Assembly (NCBI RefSeq): GCF_000813125.1
Contig: NZ_BASE01000081.1
Coordinates: 1 to 44,355 of the forward strand
Source: Mesobacillus selenatarsenatis SF-1
GTDB taxonomy: Bacteria; Bacillota; Bacilli; Bacillales; Cytobacillaceae
Direction of reading: 5' to 3'
Length of the DNA: 44,355 nucleotides
The notes beneath the pieces were generated by a model. It did no database searches, had not been told where the DNA came from, and saw only the letters and a program-made list of their open reading frames with translations. This document shows, one piece after another, positions 1 through 7,256 of this stretch; positions within the stretch are counted from its first letter, which is position 1, and each line of letters starts with the position of its first letter. Position numbers and translations under genes: made by a program.

Positions 1-258
1 CTGCATTACCCGAAAATGTCAGGAAAAAGTAAAAAGGGTAAAAGGAAAGGCTTTGCATTACCCGAAAATGCTGGAGAGAAGTAAAAAGGGTAAAAGGAAA
101 GGCTCTGCATTACCTGAAAATGCCGGGGAGAAGCAAAAAGGGTAAAAGGAAAGGCTTTGCATTACCCGAAAATGCTGGAGAGAAGTAAAAAGGGTAAAAG
201 GAAAGCCTCTGCATTGCCCGAAAATGCTGGAGAGAAGTAAAAAGGGTAAAAGGAAAGT
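1..258. repeat. 52-bp tandem repeat array, five copies
   Basis: The unit beginning TGCATTACCCGAAAATG recurs at 2, 54, 106, 158 and 210, an exact 52-bp period, and may continue past the left edge. Each unit holds TTACCC, about 24 bases, then GGGTAA, so it can form a short-armed hairpin, followed by a purine-rich linker of about 16 bases. Copies differ by only a few bases. The array lies beyond the 3' end of the NERD gene, and nothing in it looks coding. Together with 259-307 it fills the gene-free left end. Confidence 0.95.
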
Positions 259-307
259 CCTTCAGAAATCCCCGGATGTAAAAAGATTAAAGTTGTATTA
301 TTGAATA

Positions 308-1222
308 TTACTTGTAATAGCGCATATGCCTGTCTCCAACCGGACTACAATGTTTATTTAAAACTCTTCTAACTGCTTTGATAGGCAGTACTCCATTACA
401 CCAATCAAAAATCAAAGCTGTAGTTAACTTCCTCTCCGGAAAAAGTAACCTAATTTCCTCGATACTTCGCATGACAGCGGCATCAATCTTTTCATGTGTT
501 CCACAGTGGCTGCACACGAATTCCTTTTTTTCGGTCCTATTCATAGGGTGATGACATTCTTCACACATAAGCCCTTTCGCCAATTGATCATAATCGTACC
601 TTGGAACTCGCTTATAAGGGGAGTCAGTTTGGTGTAATTGTAAAAGCTTCTCTGCAATTTTTCTATGAAGATTGGTCAGTTTGGATTGTCTCTTGTTTAG
701 CTTTTTCATATAACGATTTAACTGGCTTGGAAATATAATGGTTGCATCCTTAGGGGACTGGTATAGAGTAAATTCAGGGTTGATGAAGACAACGGAGGAT
801 TCAATCACAAGGCGAAAGCCTAAGCTTTCAAATAGTTGTCGAAGCAGGGAGATACTCCGTTGCAATTGGAGCAGGGGATCTTTGATTTCACTTCCGTTGA
901 TTTTTTTGAGGCGTTCACCTTCGTAGTAGTAGTCACCTTCATAGTACTTTACCTCGAAAACAAGGATTGCATCTTGAATAATGATAAGAGAATCAATCTG
1001 GAAGGTTGTTCCTCCTACTTCTAAGAGCAGGTCATTCAGTGTCAGATGTTCAATTTCAAGGGCTTCCATCCATATATCAAACTTGATTTCTCCTTCAAAT
1101 CCTTTCCTGAGACTATAGTGCCGTTGTTTCTCTTTCTCAGTAAATTCCATCCGAGGTGCTAACCAATCCAACATTTTCAACTCATTCGATTTAACCCGTT
1201 TTTTTATAATCATACTCCACAT
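308..1222 (-). CDS. NERD-domain (nuclease-related) protein with C-terminal zinc ribbon
   Basis: The 304-residue protein has a NERD domain at about residues 41-150. The conserved restriction-like core is visible: E44, D77 in a QIDSL context, and E90-V-K92 followed by YYEGDY. A basic helical linker follows, then a zinc-ribbon-like C-x2-C (220/223) and C-x2-C (237/240) pair, then a basic C-terminal helix region. NERD proteins are thought to act in DNA processing, but most are uncharacterised. The ATG at 1222 is preferred because GGAGG lies 7 bases upstream; an in-frame ATG further up lacks a site. It may be transcribed separately from the S15 gene upstream, since a terminator lies between them. 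No substrate can be named. Confidence 0.85.
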   Translation of the reverse strand: MWSMIIKKRVKSNELKMLDWLAPRMEFTEKEKQRHYSLRKGFEGEIKFDIWMEALEIEHLTLNDLLLEVGGTTFQIDSLIIIQDAILVFEVKYYEGDYYYEGERLKKINGSEIKDPLLQLQRSISLLRQLFESLGFRLVIESSVVFINPEFTLYQSPKDATIIFPSQLNRYMKKLNKRQSKLTNLHRKIAEKLLQLHQTDSPYKRVPRYDYDQLAKGLMCEECHHPMNRTEKKEFVCSHCGTHEKIDAAVMRSIEEIRLLFPERKLTTALIFDWCNGVLPIKAVRRVLNKHCSPVGDRHMRYYK

Positions 1223-1282
1223 CCTTTCTCCTCCATTTTTAAGCAAAAGAGAATAAATAGCCAGTGAACATTTCAAGACAAA

Positions 1283-1308
1283 TAGCCTGCCGAAAACTCG
1301 GCAGGCTA
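1283..1308 (-). terminator. Intrinsic terminator of the S15 hydrolase gene
   Basis: A perfect 11-bp stem (TAGCCTGCCGA with its complement) and a 4-base loop sit just after the stop codon. On the minus strand it is followed by a modestly T-rich tail (ATTTGTCTTG). Confidence 0.75.
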
Positions 1309-1317
1309 GATTCAGAA

Positions 1318-3111
1318 CTAATTCTCAACAACGGGCAGCACAATAGAGGATGGATATTTTGAATTATTTAAGATGGTAGCGACCCCACCGAATTGATTCA
1401 AAAGCTGCGGGGCCGGCGACATGGAGTGTGGGAAGTCGCTTGGCCCGATAGCAACGCGGAGCCTGTGGCCTTCTTTGATGACGAAGTTGGTCGGGAAGAT
1501 TTCGACGTCCAGTTCCATTACTTCATATGGTTTAACTTCCTGCACGGCAGCTCTCGTAAATGGGTGCCATGGCTGGATGTTTTCTCCATCGAGGAAGCGG
1601 CTCTTGCTTTCATCGACTGCCCGGTGTGAGGCAGCAAGCCAGCCTGCGGTAATTTCGGAAGAAGTCCCGTCCGGTGCGACATCGGTTACTCGAACAGACA
1701 GAACTAGTTCGCGCGCGGTTGTTTTGGCAAAAACCTTTGCGGCGATCGGCCCGGATACACGGAGTTCTGAATTCACAGGTGCCGTCGTATAGGTGAGCTC
1801 GCCCAATTCTGTCAGGCGATTATCTTTTGTACATGGCAGGGCATCCGGAATTCCGGCCATCCACTGGTTCGTGCTGCCTGAGCAGATGCCGTTCAGCGGC
1901 TGCTGGAGCATCGTGCGCGACGGCTCTAAAGAGGAAGGTGTATCCTTCGTCAACTGTTTACCGCTGCGCAGGTAAAACTTCTCGGCATTCACATTCTTAT
2001 GAGGCCAACCTGGCTGGACCTCGAAGCGTTCCTCACCAAGCACATATTGAGTGACATCAGGAATTTTATTGATGTTCGTGTTGATTCCCATCAAATATTG
2101 GTCGAACCATCGCAACGCCAGCTGGTCAAGGGCAGGGACATTGTCGGCAGGCAAGCCGCTGCCATAGTTTCCGTGCGTCCAGTTTCCCATCAACAGCTTT
2201 GTCTGTACGCCATTCGCTTTTAATTTTTCATAAAGAAGCGGTGTGCCTCGCTGAAAAAGGTCATGAAGTCCGCCGGTGAAAAATGCGGGAACTTCAATTT
2301 GATCGGCCACTGCCAGTGGGGAGCGCAGCTGTGCGGCTGGTCCATCATAGGCGAAGTCGCCTCCTGTAATCGCAGAGCTTAGGGTACTGACTGGAAAGCC
2401 GAGCAATTGTCCTGTATGGTTTAACAAAACTGTCGTGCCCATGATTGGATCTGACAGAGTGTAGGAAGGGGGGAGCAGACCGCTGCCTGTCACAAGTCCG
2501 AGCCAGAGCGGGATGAATCCTGTGTTCACCAATCCTCCAGACATAAGGATGTCGCGGTACATGTCACCCATCGGCACGATTGGAAAAATGGCTTCCAGCC
2601 CTTCAGGCTGTTGGGCTGCGGTTAAAAGCTGGTTGATGGCCCGATAGGAAGAGCCATATAAACCAACCTTGCCAGTGCTCCATGACTGGCTTGCTGCCCA
2701 TTCAACGACCTCCTTGCCATCGCGCTGTTCTGCTTCACCAAAGGAATCCCATGCCCCCTGTGAGGCGCCCGTTCCACGGACATCGACTACCACATGGGCA
2801 TAGCCGCGTTTAATAAAATACTCATTTAGATTCTCGGTGCTGCTTACGTTCTTGTTATAAGGTGTTTGTGTGAGGATGACAGGGAACGGTCCCTGGCCAT
2901 CAGGCAGGTGTACATCGGCTGCTAAAATCACGCCATCCCTCATCGTAATGAAAACATCTTTTTCCGTAGTATAGTTTGAATGATGTTCTGGACGGTCATA
3001 GATCGTGTCTTCCCATTCATGACCTGAAGCGGAAGCCTGGGAGGAACCAAGCCCCGAGAACAGGCTGAAGATGAGTAAAAAAGTAAGTGGAATATTAAAA
3101 AATAACTTCAT
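1318..3111 (-). CDS. Secreted CocE/NonD-type (S15 family) alpha/beta hydrolase
   Basis: The 597-residue protein starts with a signal peptide (MKLFFNIPLTFLLIFSLFSG, then an A-S-A-S-G region near 26-30). The mature part has the S15/CocE alpha/beta-hydrolase fold: an oxyanion-type region PYNK at 84-87, VVVDVRGTGASQG at 107-119, the nucleophile S155 in GSSYRA, D284 in GGLHD, and H313 in NWTHGNY. The C-terminal 250 residues fit the jelly-roll domain of the family. The nucleophile motif departs from the usual GxSYxG, with Ala at the last position. Family members hydrolyse X-Pro peptides, acyl esters or beta-lactam esters; the substrate here cannot be told. The ATG at 3111 is chosen because AGGAGG lies 7 bases upstream; a TTG two codons earlier is too close to it. 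Confidence 0.85.
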   Translation of the reverse strand: MKLFFNIPLTFLLIFSLFSGLGSSQASASGHEWEDTIYDRPEHHSNYTTEKDVFITMRDGVILAADVHLPDGQGPFPVILTQTPYNKNVSSTENLNEYFIKRGYAHVVVDVRGTGASQGAWDSFGEAEQRDGKEVVEWAASQSWSTGKVGLYGSSYRAINQLLTAAQQPEGLEAIFPIVPMGDMYRDILMSGGLVNTGFIPLWLGLVTGSGLLPPSYTLSDPIMGTTVLLNHTGQLLGFPVSTLSSAITGGDFAYDGPAAQLRSPLAVADQIEVPAFFTGGLHDLFQRGTPLLYEKLKANGVQTKLLMGNWTHGNYGSGLPADNVPALDQLALRWFDQYLMGINTNINKIPDVTQYVLGEERFEVQPGWPHKNVNAEKFYLRSGKQLTKDTPSSLEPSRTMLQQPLNGICSGSTNQWMAGIPDALPCTKDNRLTELGELTYTTAPVNSELRVSGPIAAKVFAKTTARELVLSVRVTDVAPDGTSSEITAGWLAASHRAVDESKSRFLDGENIQPWHPFTRAAVQEVKPYEVMELDVEIFPTNFVIKEGHRLRVAIGPSDFPHSMSPAPQLLNQFGGVATILNNSKYPSSIVLPVVEN

Positions 3112-3211
3112 CAGCAAGCCTCCTGTAAGGGGGTTTTAATTTAATCTTACGTAAATCACCTGGGCACTTATATACGATAAATGTCGTGTTCTTAAAATCA
3201 ACGAAAATAAA

Positions 3212-3242
3212 ACAGTGTGATCCACCACGGGAATCACACTGT
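3212..3242 (-). terminator. Intrinsic terminator of the M14 peptidase gene
   Basis: The arms ACAGTGTGAT and ATCACACTGT form a perfect 10-bp stem. On the minus strand the stem is followed by TTTATTTT. Confidence 0.8.
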
Positions 3243-3249
3243 AAAAATC

Positions 3250-4314
3250 TTATTCGTCTGCTTCTTCACTTTGCCTGTTTGATTGATATGGGAGAGTATC
3301 CCAGAAGCTGGTATCCATCTTTTCGATAGAGTCATCTGCAATCGCTCTTACTGTAGCATCCAAAGTGGTGATGGTCTGCTTGATCAGGTAGCCGTTGCTC
3401 TTCTGGCCTAACGCATAAGACTCGTAAAAATGGTCAGACATGCCGCGCATTTCGAATAACAGAGTCGAAATGTCATAGCGGACAGCTGCGCCGTTACGGC
3501 CAATATTTGCACCTTCCCCGCCGCGGTATTTGCCAATATGGCCCCATCCTTTTTCTTCAAGCGCATTGTATACGACTGCACCAAGCTTCTTGGAGCCTTC
3601 GAGTACCTCTGCTTTCACGTCAGGGTTGGTCGGGTAAAGAATCGATCCAGAAACAAGTTCACCTTCTGTTTCGCTGAGCGTGCCTTGGTGATGAAGGTCG
3701 ATCATGTAATCGATTTCATATTTTTCAAAAACATTCTCGTGTAGTGCGCGTGCCTCTGGTTCCATCTCGCTAGTTGCCTTTGCGTGCTCACGATTTAAAT
3801 CTACGTAATTTGCATTATAGCGAGTAAGGTGGCGGTCACCATCAGCGTGGTAATCTTCAAGTGAGAAGTCGACATCGCCCATTGCTCCGTCCGCATTCAG
3901 CATCGGAATTACAAGGATGTTCACATTATCAAGTACATCACTAGTTTTACCAGTGCCCAAATGCTTGATGAATTCAAGTGCACCCTCAGTTGTCAGCTGC
4001 TCGTTTCCATGCTGCTGGGTCAGGAACAATACGGTTGGATTATCCGGGTTGGAGATATACTTAGCCATGTGAATATCACGGCCTTTGACGGTCTGGCCGA
4101 TCACTTCCAGCTCCATTGCCTCCTGTTTGGCATCCTGAGTCTTCAGATAATCTACTAAACTTTCATATGTATGCAAAATCGATGTTTGTACGGATCCATT
4201 TCCGGCACTCGGTCCATTCCCGACAGCACCTGCAGGCAGGGCCACCGCAGTTACAGTGCCAAGAGCCATCATGCTTGATAAAGAAACCGATAGAACCTTC
4301 TTTTTCATATTCAT
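3250..4314 (-). CDS. Secreted M14-family zinc carboxypeptidase
   Basis: The 354-residue protein opens with a Sec signal peptide (MNMKKK, a hydrophobic stretch, and ALPAGA near residue 25-30). Zinc ligands of the M14 fold are visible: H102 and E105 in QHGNEQ, and H208 in DLHH. The substrate-binding N-R pair (174-175, DLNREH) and the catalytic Glu (E288 in LLFEMRG) are also present. The protein should remove C-terminal residues from peptides outside the cell. ATG 4314 lies 7 bases after GGAGG, whereas the ATG at 4320 nearly touches it. The gene is divergent from hssR and has its own terminator. No cell-wall-binding domain is seen. Confidence 0.88.
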   Translation of the reverse strand: MNMKKKVLSVSLSSMMALGTVTAVALPAGAVGNGPSAGNGSVQTSILHTYESLVDYLKTQDAKQEAMELEVIGQTVKGRDIHMAKYISNPDNPTVLFLTQQHGNEQLTTEGALEFIKHLGTGKTSDVLDNVNILVIPMLNADGAMGDVDFSLEDYHADGDRHLTRYNANYVDLNREHAKATSEMEPEARALHENVFEKYEIDYMIDLHHQGTLSETEGELVSGSILYPTNPDVKAEVLEGSKKLGAVVYNALEEKGWGHIGKYRGGEGANIGRNGAAVRYDISTLLFEMRGMSDHFYESYALGQKSNGYLIKQTITTLDATVRAIADDSIEKMDTSFWDTLPYQSNRQSEEADE

Positions 4315-4482
4315 CGTCATTCCTCCTATAAACTAGATTCACTATACATGTTACTGATTTTTCAAAAAACATTTAATAGAGTATGGTACCTATTTTTCTG
4401 ACAAATTTCGAGCTTCGAAATAAGTAAAAATGATAGAGTTTAAAAGAGTGAAAATGGGGTTTAATAGGCAAAAAGTAATTAG

Positions 4483-4512
4483 TTAGGCGAAGTAAGCAGG
4501 AATCGCTATAAT
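4483..4512 (+). promoter_or_regulatory. Likely sigma-A promoter of hssRS
   Basis: A perfect TATAAT at 4507-4512 is preceded at 18 bases by a weak TTAGGC. It lies 34 bases upstream of the hssR start, in the divergent M14-hssR spacer. Confidence 0.55.
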
Positions 4513-4546
4513 AAACATAACTAGAACTGAGTAAGGAGGCATAGAG

Positions 4547-5224
4547 ATGGCATCAATCTTAATTGTCGATGATGATCCTAATATTTTATTTTTGGTAAAA
4601 AGCCAGCTTCAGGGAGCAGGACATGTTGTATACCAGGCACAGGATGGAACAGGTGCTTTGAAAACGCTGAATGAAACTGTCATCGATTTGGCGGTAGTGG
4701 ATGTGATGATGCCCGGAATGGACGGATATGAGCTAACGAAGCAAATCCGGGAACTGCACGATATCCCGGTGATCATGCTGACGGCGAAGGGGCAGATTGA
4801 GGACAAGGAGCAGGGATTCCTTTCAGGCACGGATGACTATATCGTAAAGCCATTTGACCCAAAGGAGCTGATTTTCAGGATCAACGCTTTATTCCGGCGC
4901 TATCAGAAGCGGAGCAATATGCTGATTACAATTGGCAATGTAACGATCAACCAGCAAAACTTCGAGGTCCAGGTGGGTGATAAGACGCTGATTTTGCCTC
5001 TGAAAGAGTTTGAGCTTCTTTCATACATGGCAGCGAAGCCGAACCAGGTGTTTACGAGAAACCAGCTGATCGAGGAAATCTGGGGCCTTGATTTTTCAGG
5101 GGATGAACGTACGCTGAACGTCCATGTCAAAAGGCTTCGAGACCGGTTCTCTGAATTGACCGATGACTTCGCGATTAAAACAATCCGCGGCGTCGGTTAT
5201 TTGGTTGAGGTACAAAGCAAATGA
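4547..5224 (+). CDS. hssR: Heme-response regulator HssR-like (OmpR/PhoB family)
   Basis: The 225-residue regulator has a receiver domain (residues 2-115) with acidic pocket D8/D9, phospho-acceptor D52 in VVDVMMPG, T79 and K101. A winged-helix OmpR-type DNA-binding domain covers about 125-222 (WGLDFSGDERTLNVHVKRLRDRF). Remembered Staphylococcus aureus HssR shares unusual stretches such as SGTDDY, KELIFRI, MTIGN/TIGN and the GDERT-VHIKRLR region, which is why it is named HssR rather than a generic regulator. In known systems HssS phosphorylates HssR on heme excess and HssR activates hrtAB. Here no hrtAB gene is present in the window. AAGGAGG precedes the ATG by 7 bases. The stop overlaps the hssS start (ATGA). 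Confidence 0.85.
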   Translation: MASILIVDDDPNILFLVKSQLQGAGHVVYQAQDGTGALKTLNETVIDLAVVDVMMPGMDGYELTKQIRELHDIPVIMLTAKGQIEDKEQGFLSGTDDYIVKPFDPKELIFRINALFRRYQKRSNMLITIGNVTINQQNFEVQVGDKTLILPLKEFELLSYMAAKPNQVFTRNQLIEEIWGLDFSGDERTLNVHVKRLRDRFSELTDDFAIKTIRGVGYLVEVQSK

Positions 5225-6612
5225 AATCCATCTATTCAAAATTTGTGATAGCGACCATAGCCATTATCCTGACGAGCACTCTGCTTGGATTTTTGATAGC
5301 CAATACCTACTATCATCAGCTGGTGAAGCCATTGAACGACGAGAAGAATGTCAGTGTGGCGCAGAATCTTTCAAGCTACATAGAGAGCCAGGAGAATATC
5401 GAGCTTGAAAACTATCTCGAAAGTGCCGCATCGATGGGATACCAAATTTTCGCAGTCAATGCAAGTGGCTACGAACAGTACTTTGGCGCACCTTTCAAAA
5501 ACCCAAACCTTCAGAAGGGAGCCGTAGATTCGGTACTGAGCGGGGAGATCTACCATGGCATGAGGGACTATCCGATGGAAACGTTCGTCACTGGCTTTTT
5601 CGCCAATGAGCTCCGAAATACGGTAGGTGTTCCATTCACCTATGAAAATGAACAATATGCGCTATTCATCAGGCCTGACATCAAGCTTTTGTTCAGTGAA
5701 GTCCATGTGCTGATGGGCTGGATGATCCTGATCATGTTCATCATCAGTGTCTTTCTTGTGCTGATTGCCTCGAAGTACCTTGTTAAGCCAATCACAAAGC
5801 TGACATCCGCAACAAAAGAAATCCAGACAGGGAAATTTGATATCAAGCTGGACATCAGCCGGCAGGATGAACTTGGTGTCCTGGCAAGAAGCTTTGAGGA
5901 AATGAGCTTGAGGCTTAGCCAGCTTGATCAGATGAGGAGAGAATTCGTCTCAAATGTATCGCATGACTTCCAATCTCCGTTACTAAATATCCAGGGCTAC
6001 ACCCGGCTGCTGGGCAAAGAAAATTTGAAGCAGGAAGAAAAGGCACATTATATCCAGGTTATCCAACAGGAAACAAATCGGCTGTCATTAATGACAAAGC
6101 AGCTGCTTTTACTGACCTCCCTGGAAAAAGAAGAGTTTATCTTCAAGCCGGCTGCTGTTAATTTAGGAACCCAAATGAAGGAACTCATCCAAAAATATGT
6201 ATGGCAGCTTGATGAGAAGGGGATTGCCCTCACCTTTCATTTGCCGGACGTCATCTTCCATGGCGATGGAAATCTCCTTCATAATGCCTGGGAGAATCTT
6301 TTGTCAAACGCAATCAAATACAATAAGGAAAACGGAGAGATCGAAATTACCCTTCATGAAGAAGCCGACCTGGTAAAAATCATCTTTAAGGACACCGGAA
6401 TCGGCATGTCCCCGGAAGAGAACGAGCGGATATTCGACCGTTTTTACCGTGCTGATCCATCGAGATCAAAGGAAATCGAGGGCACAGGCCTCGGTCTGTC
6501 TATTGTAGACAGGATTATAAAATTGCACGATGGAAGTATTGCCGTGACCAGCGAACCTGATAAAGGTTCAGAGTTTGTTGTGACGCTGCCTAAAACACCT
6601 CCTCATTTGTAA
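5221..6612 (+). CDS. hssS: Heme-sensor histidine kinase HssS-like
   Basis: The 463-residue kinase has a first membrane helix (about 8-28), an extracytoplasmic sensor loop (30-160) and a second helix (163-185). These are followed by HAMP (186-238), the dimerisation box with H248 (NVSHDFQSP), and an ATPase domain with an N box (NLLSNAIKYN), G1 (DTGIGM) and G2 (GTGLGLSI). The sensor loop aligns by eye with remembered S. aureus HssS: YHG-x-D near 111-116, FVTGFF at 122-127, NTVG and FIRPDI before helix 2. Translation is coupled to hssR by a 4-base overlap. A strong terminator follows. The assignment rests on the sensor loop, so a related ligand cannot be excluded. Confidence 0.83.
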   Translation: MKSIYSKFVIATIAIILTSTLLGFLIANTYYHQLVKPLNDEKNVSVAQNLSSYIESQENIELENYLESAASMGYQIFAVNASGYEQYFGAPFKNPNLQKGAVDSVLSGEIYHGMRDYPMETFVTGFFANELRNTVGVPFTYENEQYALFIRPDIKLLFSEVHVLMGWMILIMFIISVFLVLIASKYLVKPITKLTSATKEIQTGKFDIKLDISRQDELGVLARSFEEMSLRLSQLDQMRREFVSNVSHDFQSPLLNIQGYTRLLGKENLKQEEKAHYIQVIQQETNRLSLMTKQLLLLTSLEKEEFIFKPAAVNLGTQMKELIQKYVWQLDEKGIALTFHLPDVIFHGDGNLLHNAWENLLSNAIKYNKENGEIEITLHEEADLVKIIFKDTGIGMSPEENERIFDRFYRADPSRSKEIEGTGLGLSIVDRIIKLHDGSIAVTSEPDKGSEFVVTLPKTPPHL

Positions 6613-6618
6613 TATCCA

Positions 6619-6651
6619 GTTCACCTTCTGTTCACTTTCGATTCTTATAAT
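6619..6651 (+). promoter_or_regulatory. Candidate HssR-box promoter for the downstream membrane protein/MmpL genes
   Basis: GTTCACCTT, two bases, GTTCACTTT (6619-6638) is a direct repeat with an 11-base period. It matches 7 of 9 positions in each half of the HssR consensus GTTCATATT-N2-GTTCATATT as I remember it. A perfect TATAAT at 6646-6651 follows with no good -35, as expected of an activator-dependent promoter. The site overlaps the hssRS terminator stem, so chance resemblance remains possible. Confidence 0.4.
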
Positions 6652-6681
6652 GAGAATCGTAAGTAATCAGAAGGTTTTTTT
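6624..6681 (+). terminator. Intrinsic terminator of hssRS
   Basis: Arms of 22 bases (6624-6645 and 6653-6674) pair at 19 positions around a 7-base loop, TATAATG, and are followed by seven T. It closes the hssRS transcript 12 bases after the stop. Confidence 0.85.
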
Positions 6682-6713
6682 ATACAGAATGTATAAAATT
6701 CACTTCGAGAATT

Positions 6714-6834
6714 GTCTAGCTACAACGCCTAGCCCCTCGAGTCGCTTCGGTCCGCCCAATGAAGTCAAAGAACGACTTCACTGGTCGGCCCTCCAGCGCT
6801 TATCGGGGCTGACCAAGGCGTTTGCGCTTTTCTT
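6714..6834. repeat. Structured intergenic repeat, copy 1 of 3 (about 120 bp)
   Basis: The element runs from GTCTAGCTACAACGCC through CCTCGAGTCGCTTCGG, the hairpin GAAGTC-AAAGAAC-GACTTC (arms extendable), GCCCTCCAGCGC and CGGGGCTGA to GCGCTTTTC. Outer segments (AGCCCC with GGGGCT, and GCGCC-like arms) are complementary, so the whole unit can fold. Closely similar copies lie at 10246-10370 and 18391-18640. It sits between the hssRS terminator and the next ribosome site. I recall this sort of element as frequent in Bacillaceae intergenic DNA. Confidence 0.9.
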
Positions 6835-6851
6835 ACGGAGGAGGAGTTTGT

Positions 6852-7238
6852 ATGAAGGAGAAAAATTTGGCGCTGCTTCGATTTTCAGCAGTGTTTTCAG
6901 TAATCGGGGCGATGCTTGGGGCTCATATGGCGGGTGCGGGTTCGTATGCGTTCCGGCCAATCCATGCCCATATCCTGGTTGTCGGGTGGCTGACGTTGTT
7001 TGCCTGGGCAGTTTATTATGAGGTATTCACGATCACGTCGGAAAAATTGGCATCGTGGCATACAGGGACAGCGATTATTGGCACGACAGGATTGACAGCA
7101 GGTATGTGGGTTCATAACCTGAAGCCGTTTGGTATTCCAGAGGCTTTTTCACTCATCCTTTATATTGGCGGAGGGGTGACATTGCTTGTCAGCTTTATCC
7201 TCTTCCTGGTGTCGACATTTTTTATCGAAAGACGTTAA
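6852..7238 (+). CDS. Small four-helix membrane protein with conserved-looking histidines
   Basis: The 128-residue protein is almost entirely hydrophobic, with four predicted helices (about 8-29, 38-57, 69-88 and 97-122). Histidines lie in or at the ends of helices: H25, H38 and H40 (RPIHAHILVVGW), H70 and H88. The HxH-x4-GW segment resembles helix motifs of heme-copper/cbb3-type oxidase subunit I, which bind heme or copper, but the protein is far too short to be an oxidase. The start at 6852 has GGAGGAGG 7 bases upstream. It lies 18 bases before the MmpL gene and is probably co-transcribed with it. A role in binding or sensing heme beside hssRS is inference only. Confidence 0.8.
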   Translation: MKEKNLALLRFSAVFSVIGAMLGAHMAGAGSYAFRPIHAHILVVGWLTLFAWAVYYEVFTITSEKLASWHTGTAIIGTTGLTAGMWVHNLKPFGIPEAFSLILYIGGGVTLLVSFILFLVSTFFIERR

Positions 7239-7256
7239 AGAGGGGGAGAGGGAAGA

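Noticed and set aside
1..258. CRISPR array
   Set aside because: The whole 52-bp unit is repeated; there are no constant repeats separated by unique spacers, and no cas genes are present. The same holds for the other arrays.
6650..7021. Plus-strand frame across the structured repeat into the small membrane protein
   Set aside because: It starts in the hssRS terminator, crosses the repeat and is in the wrong frame for the well-supported gene at 6852.
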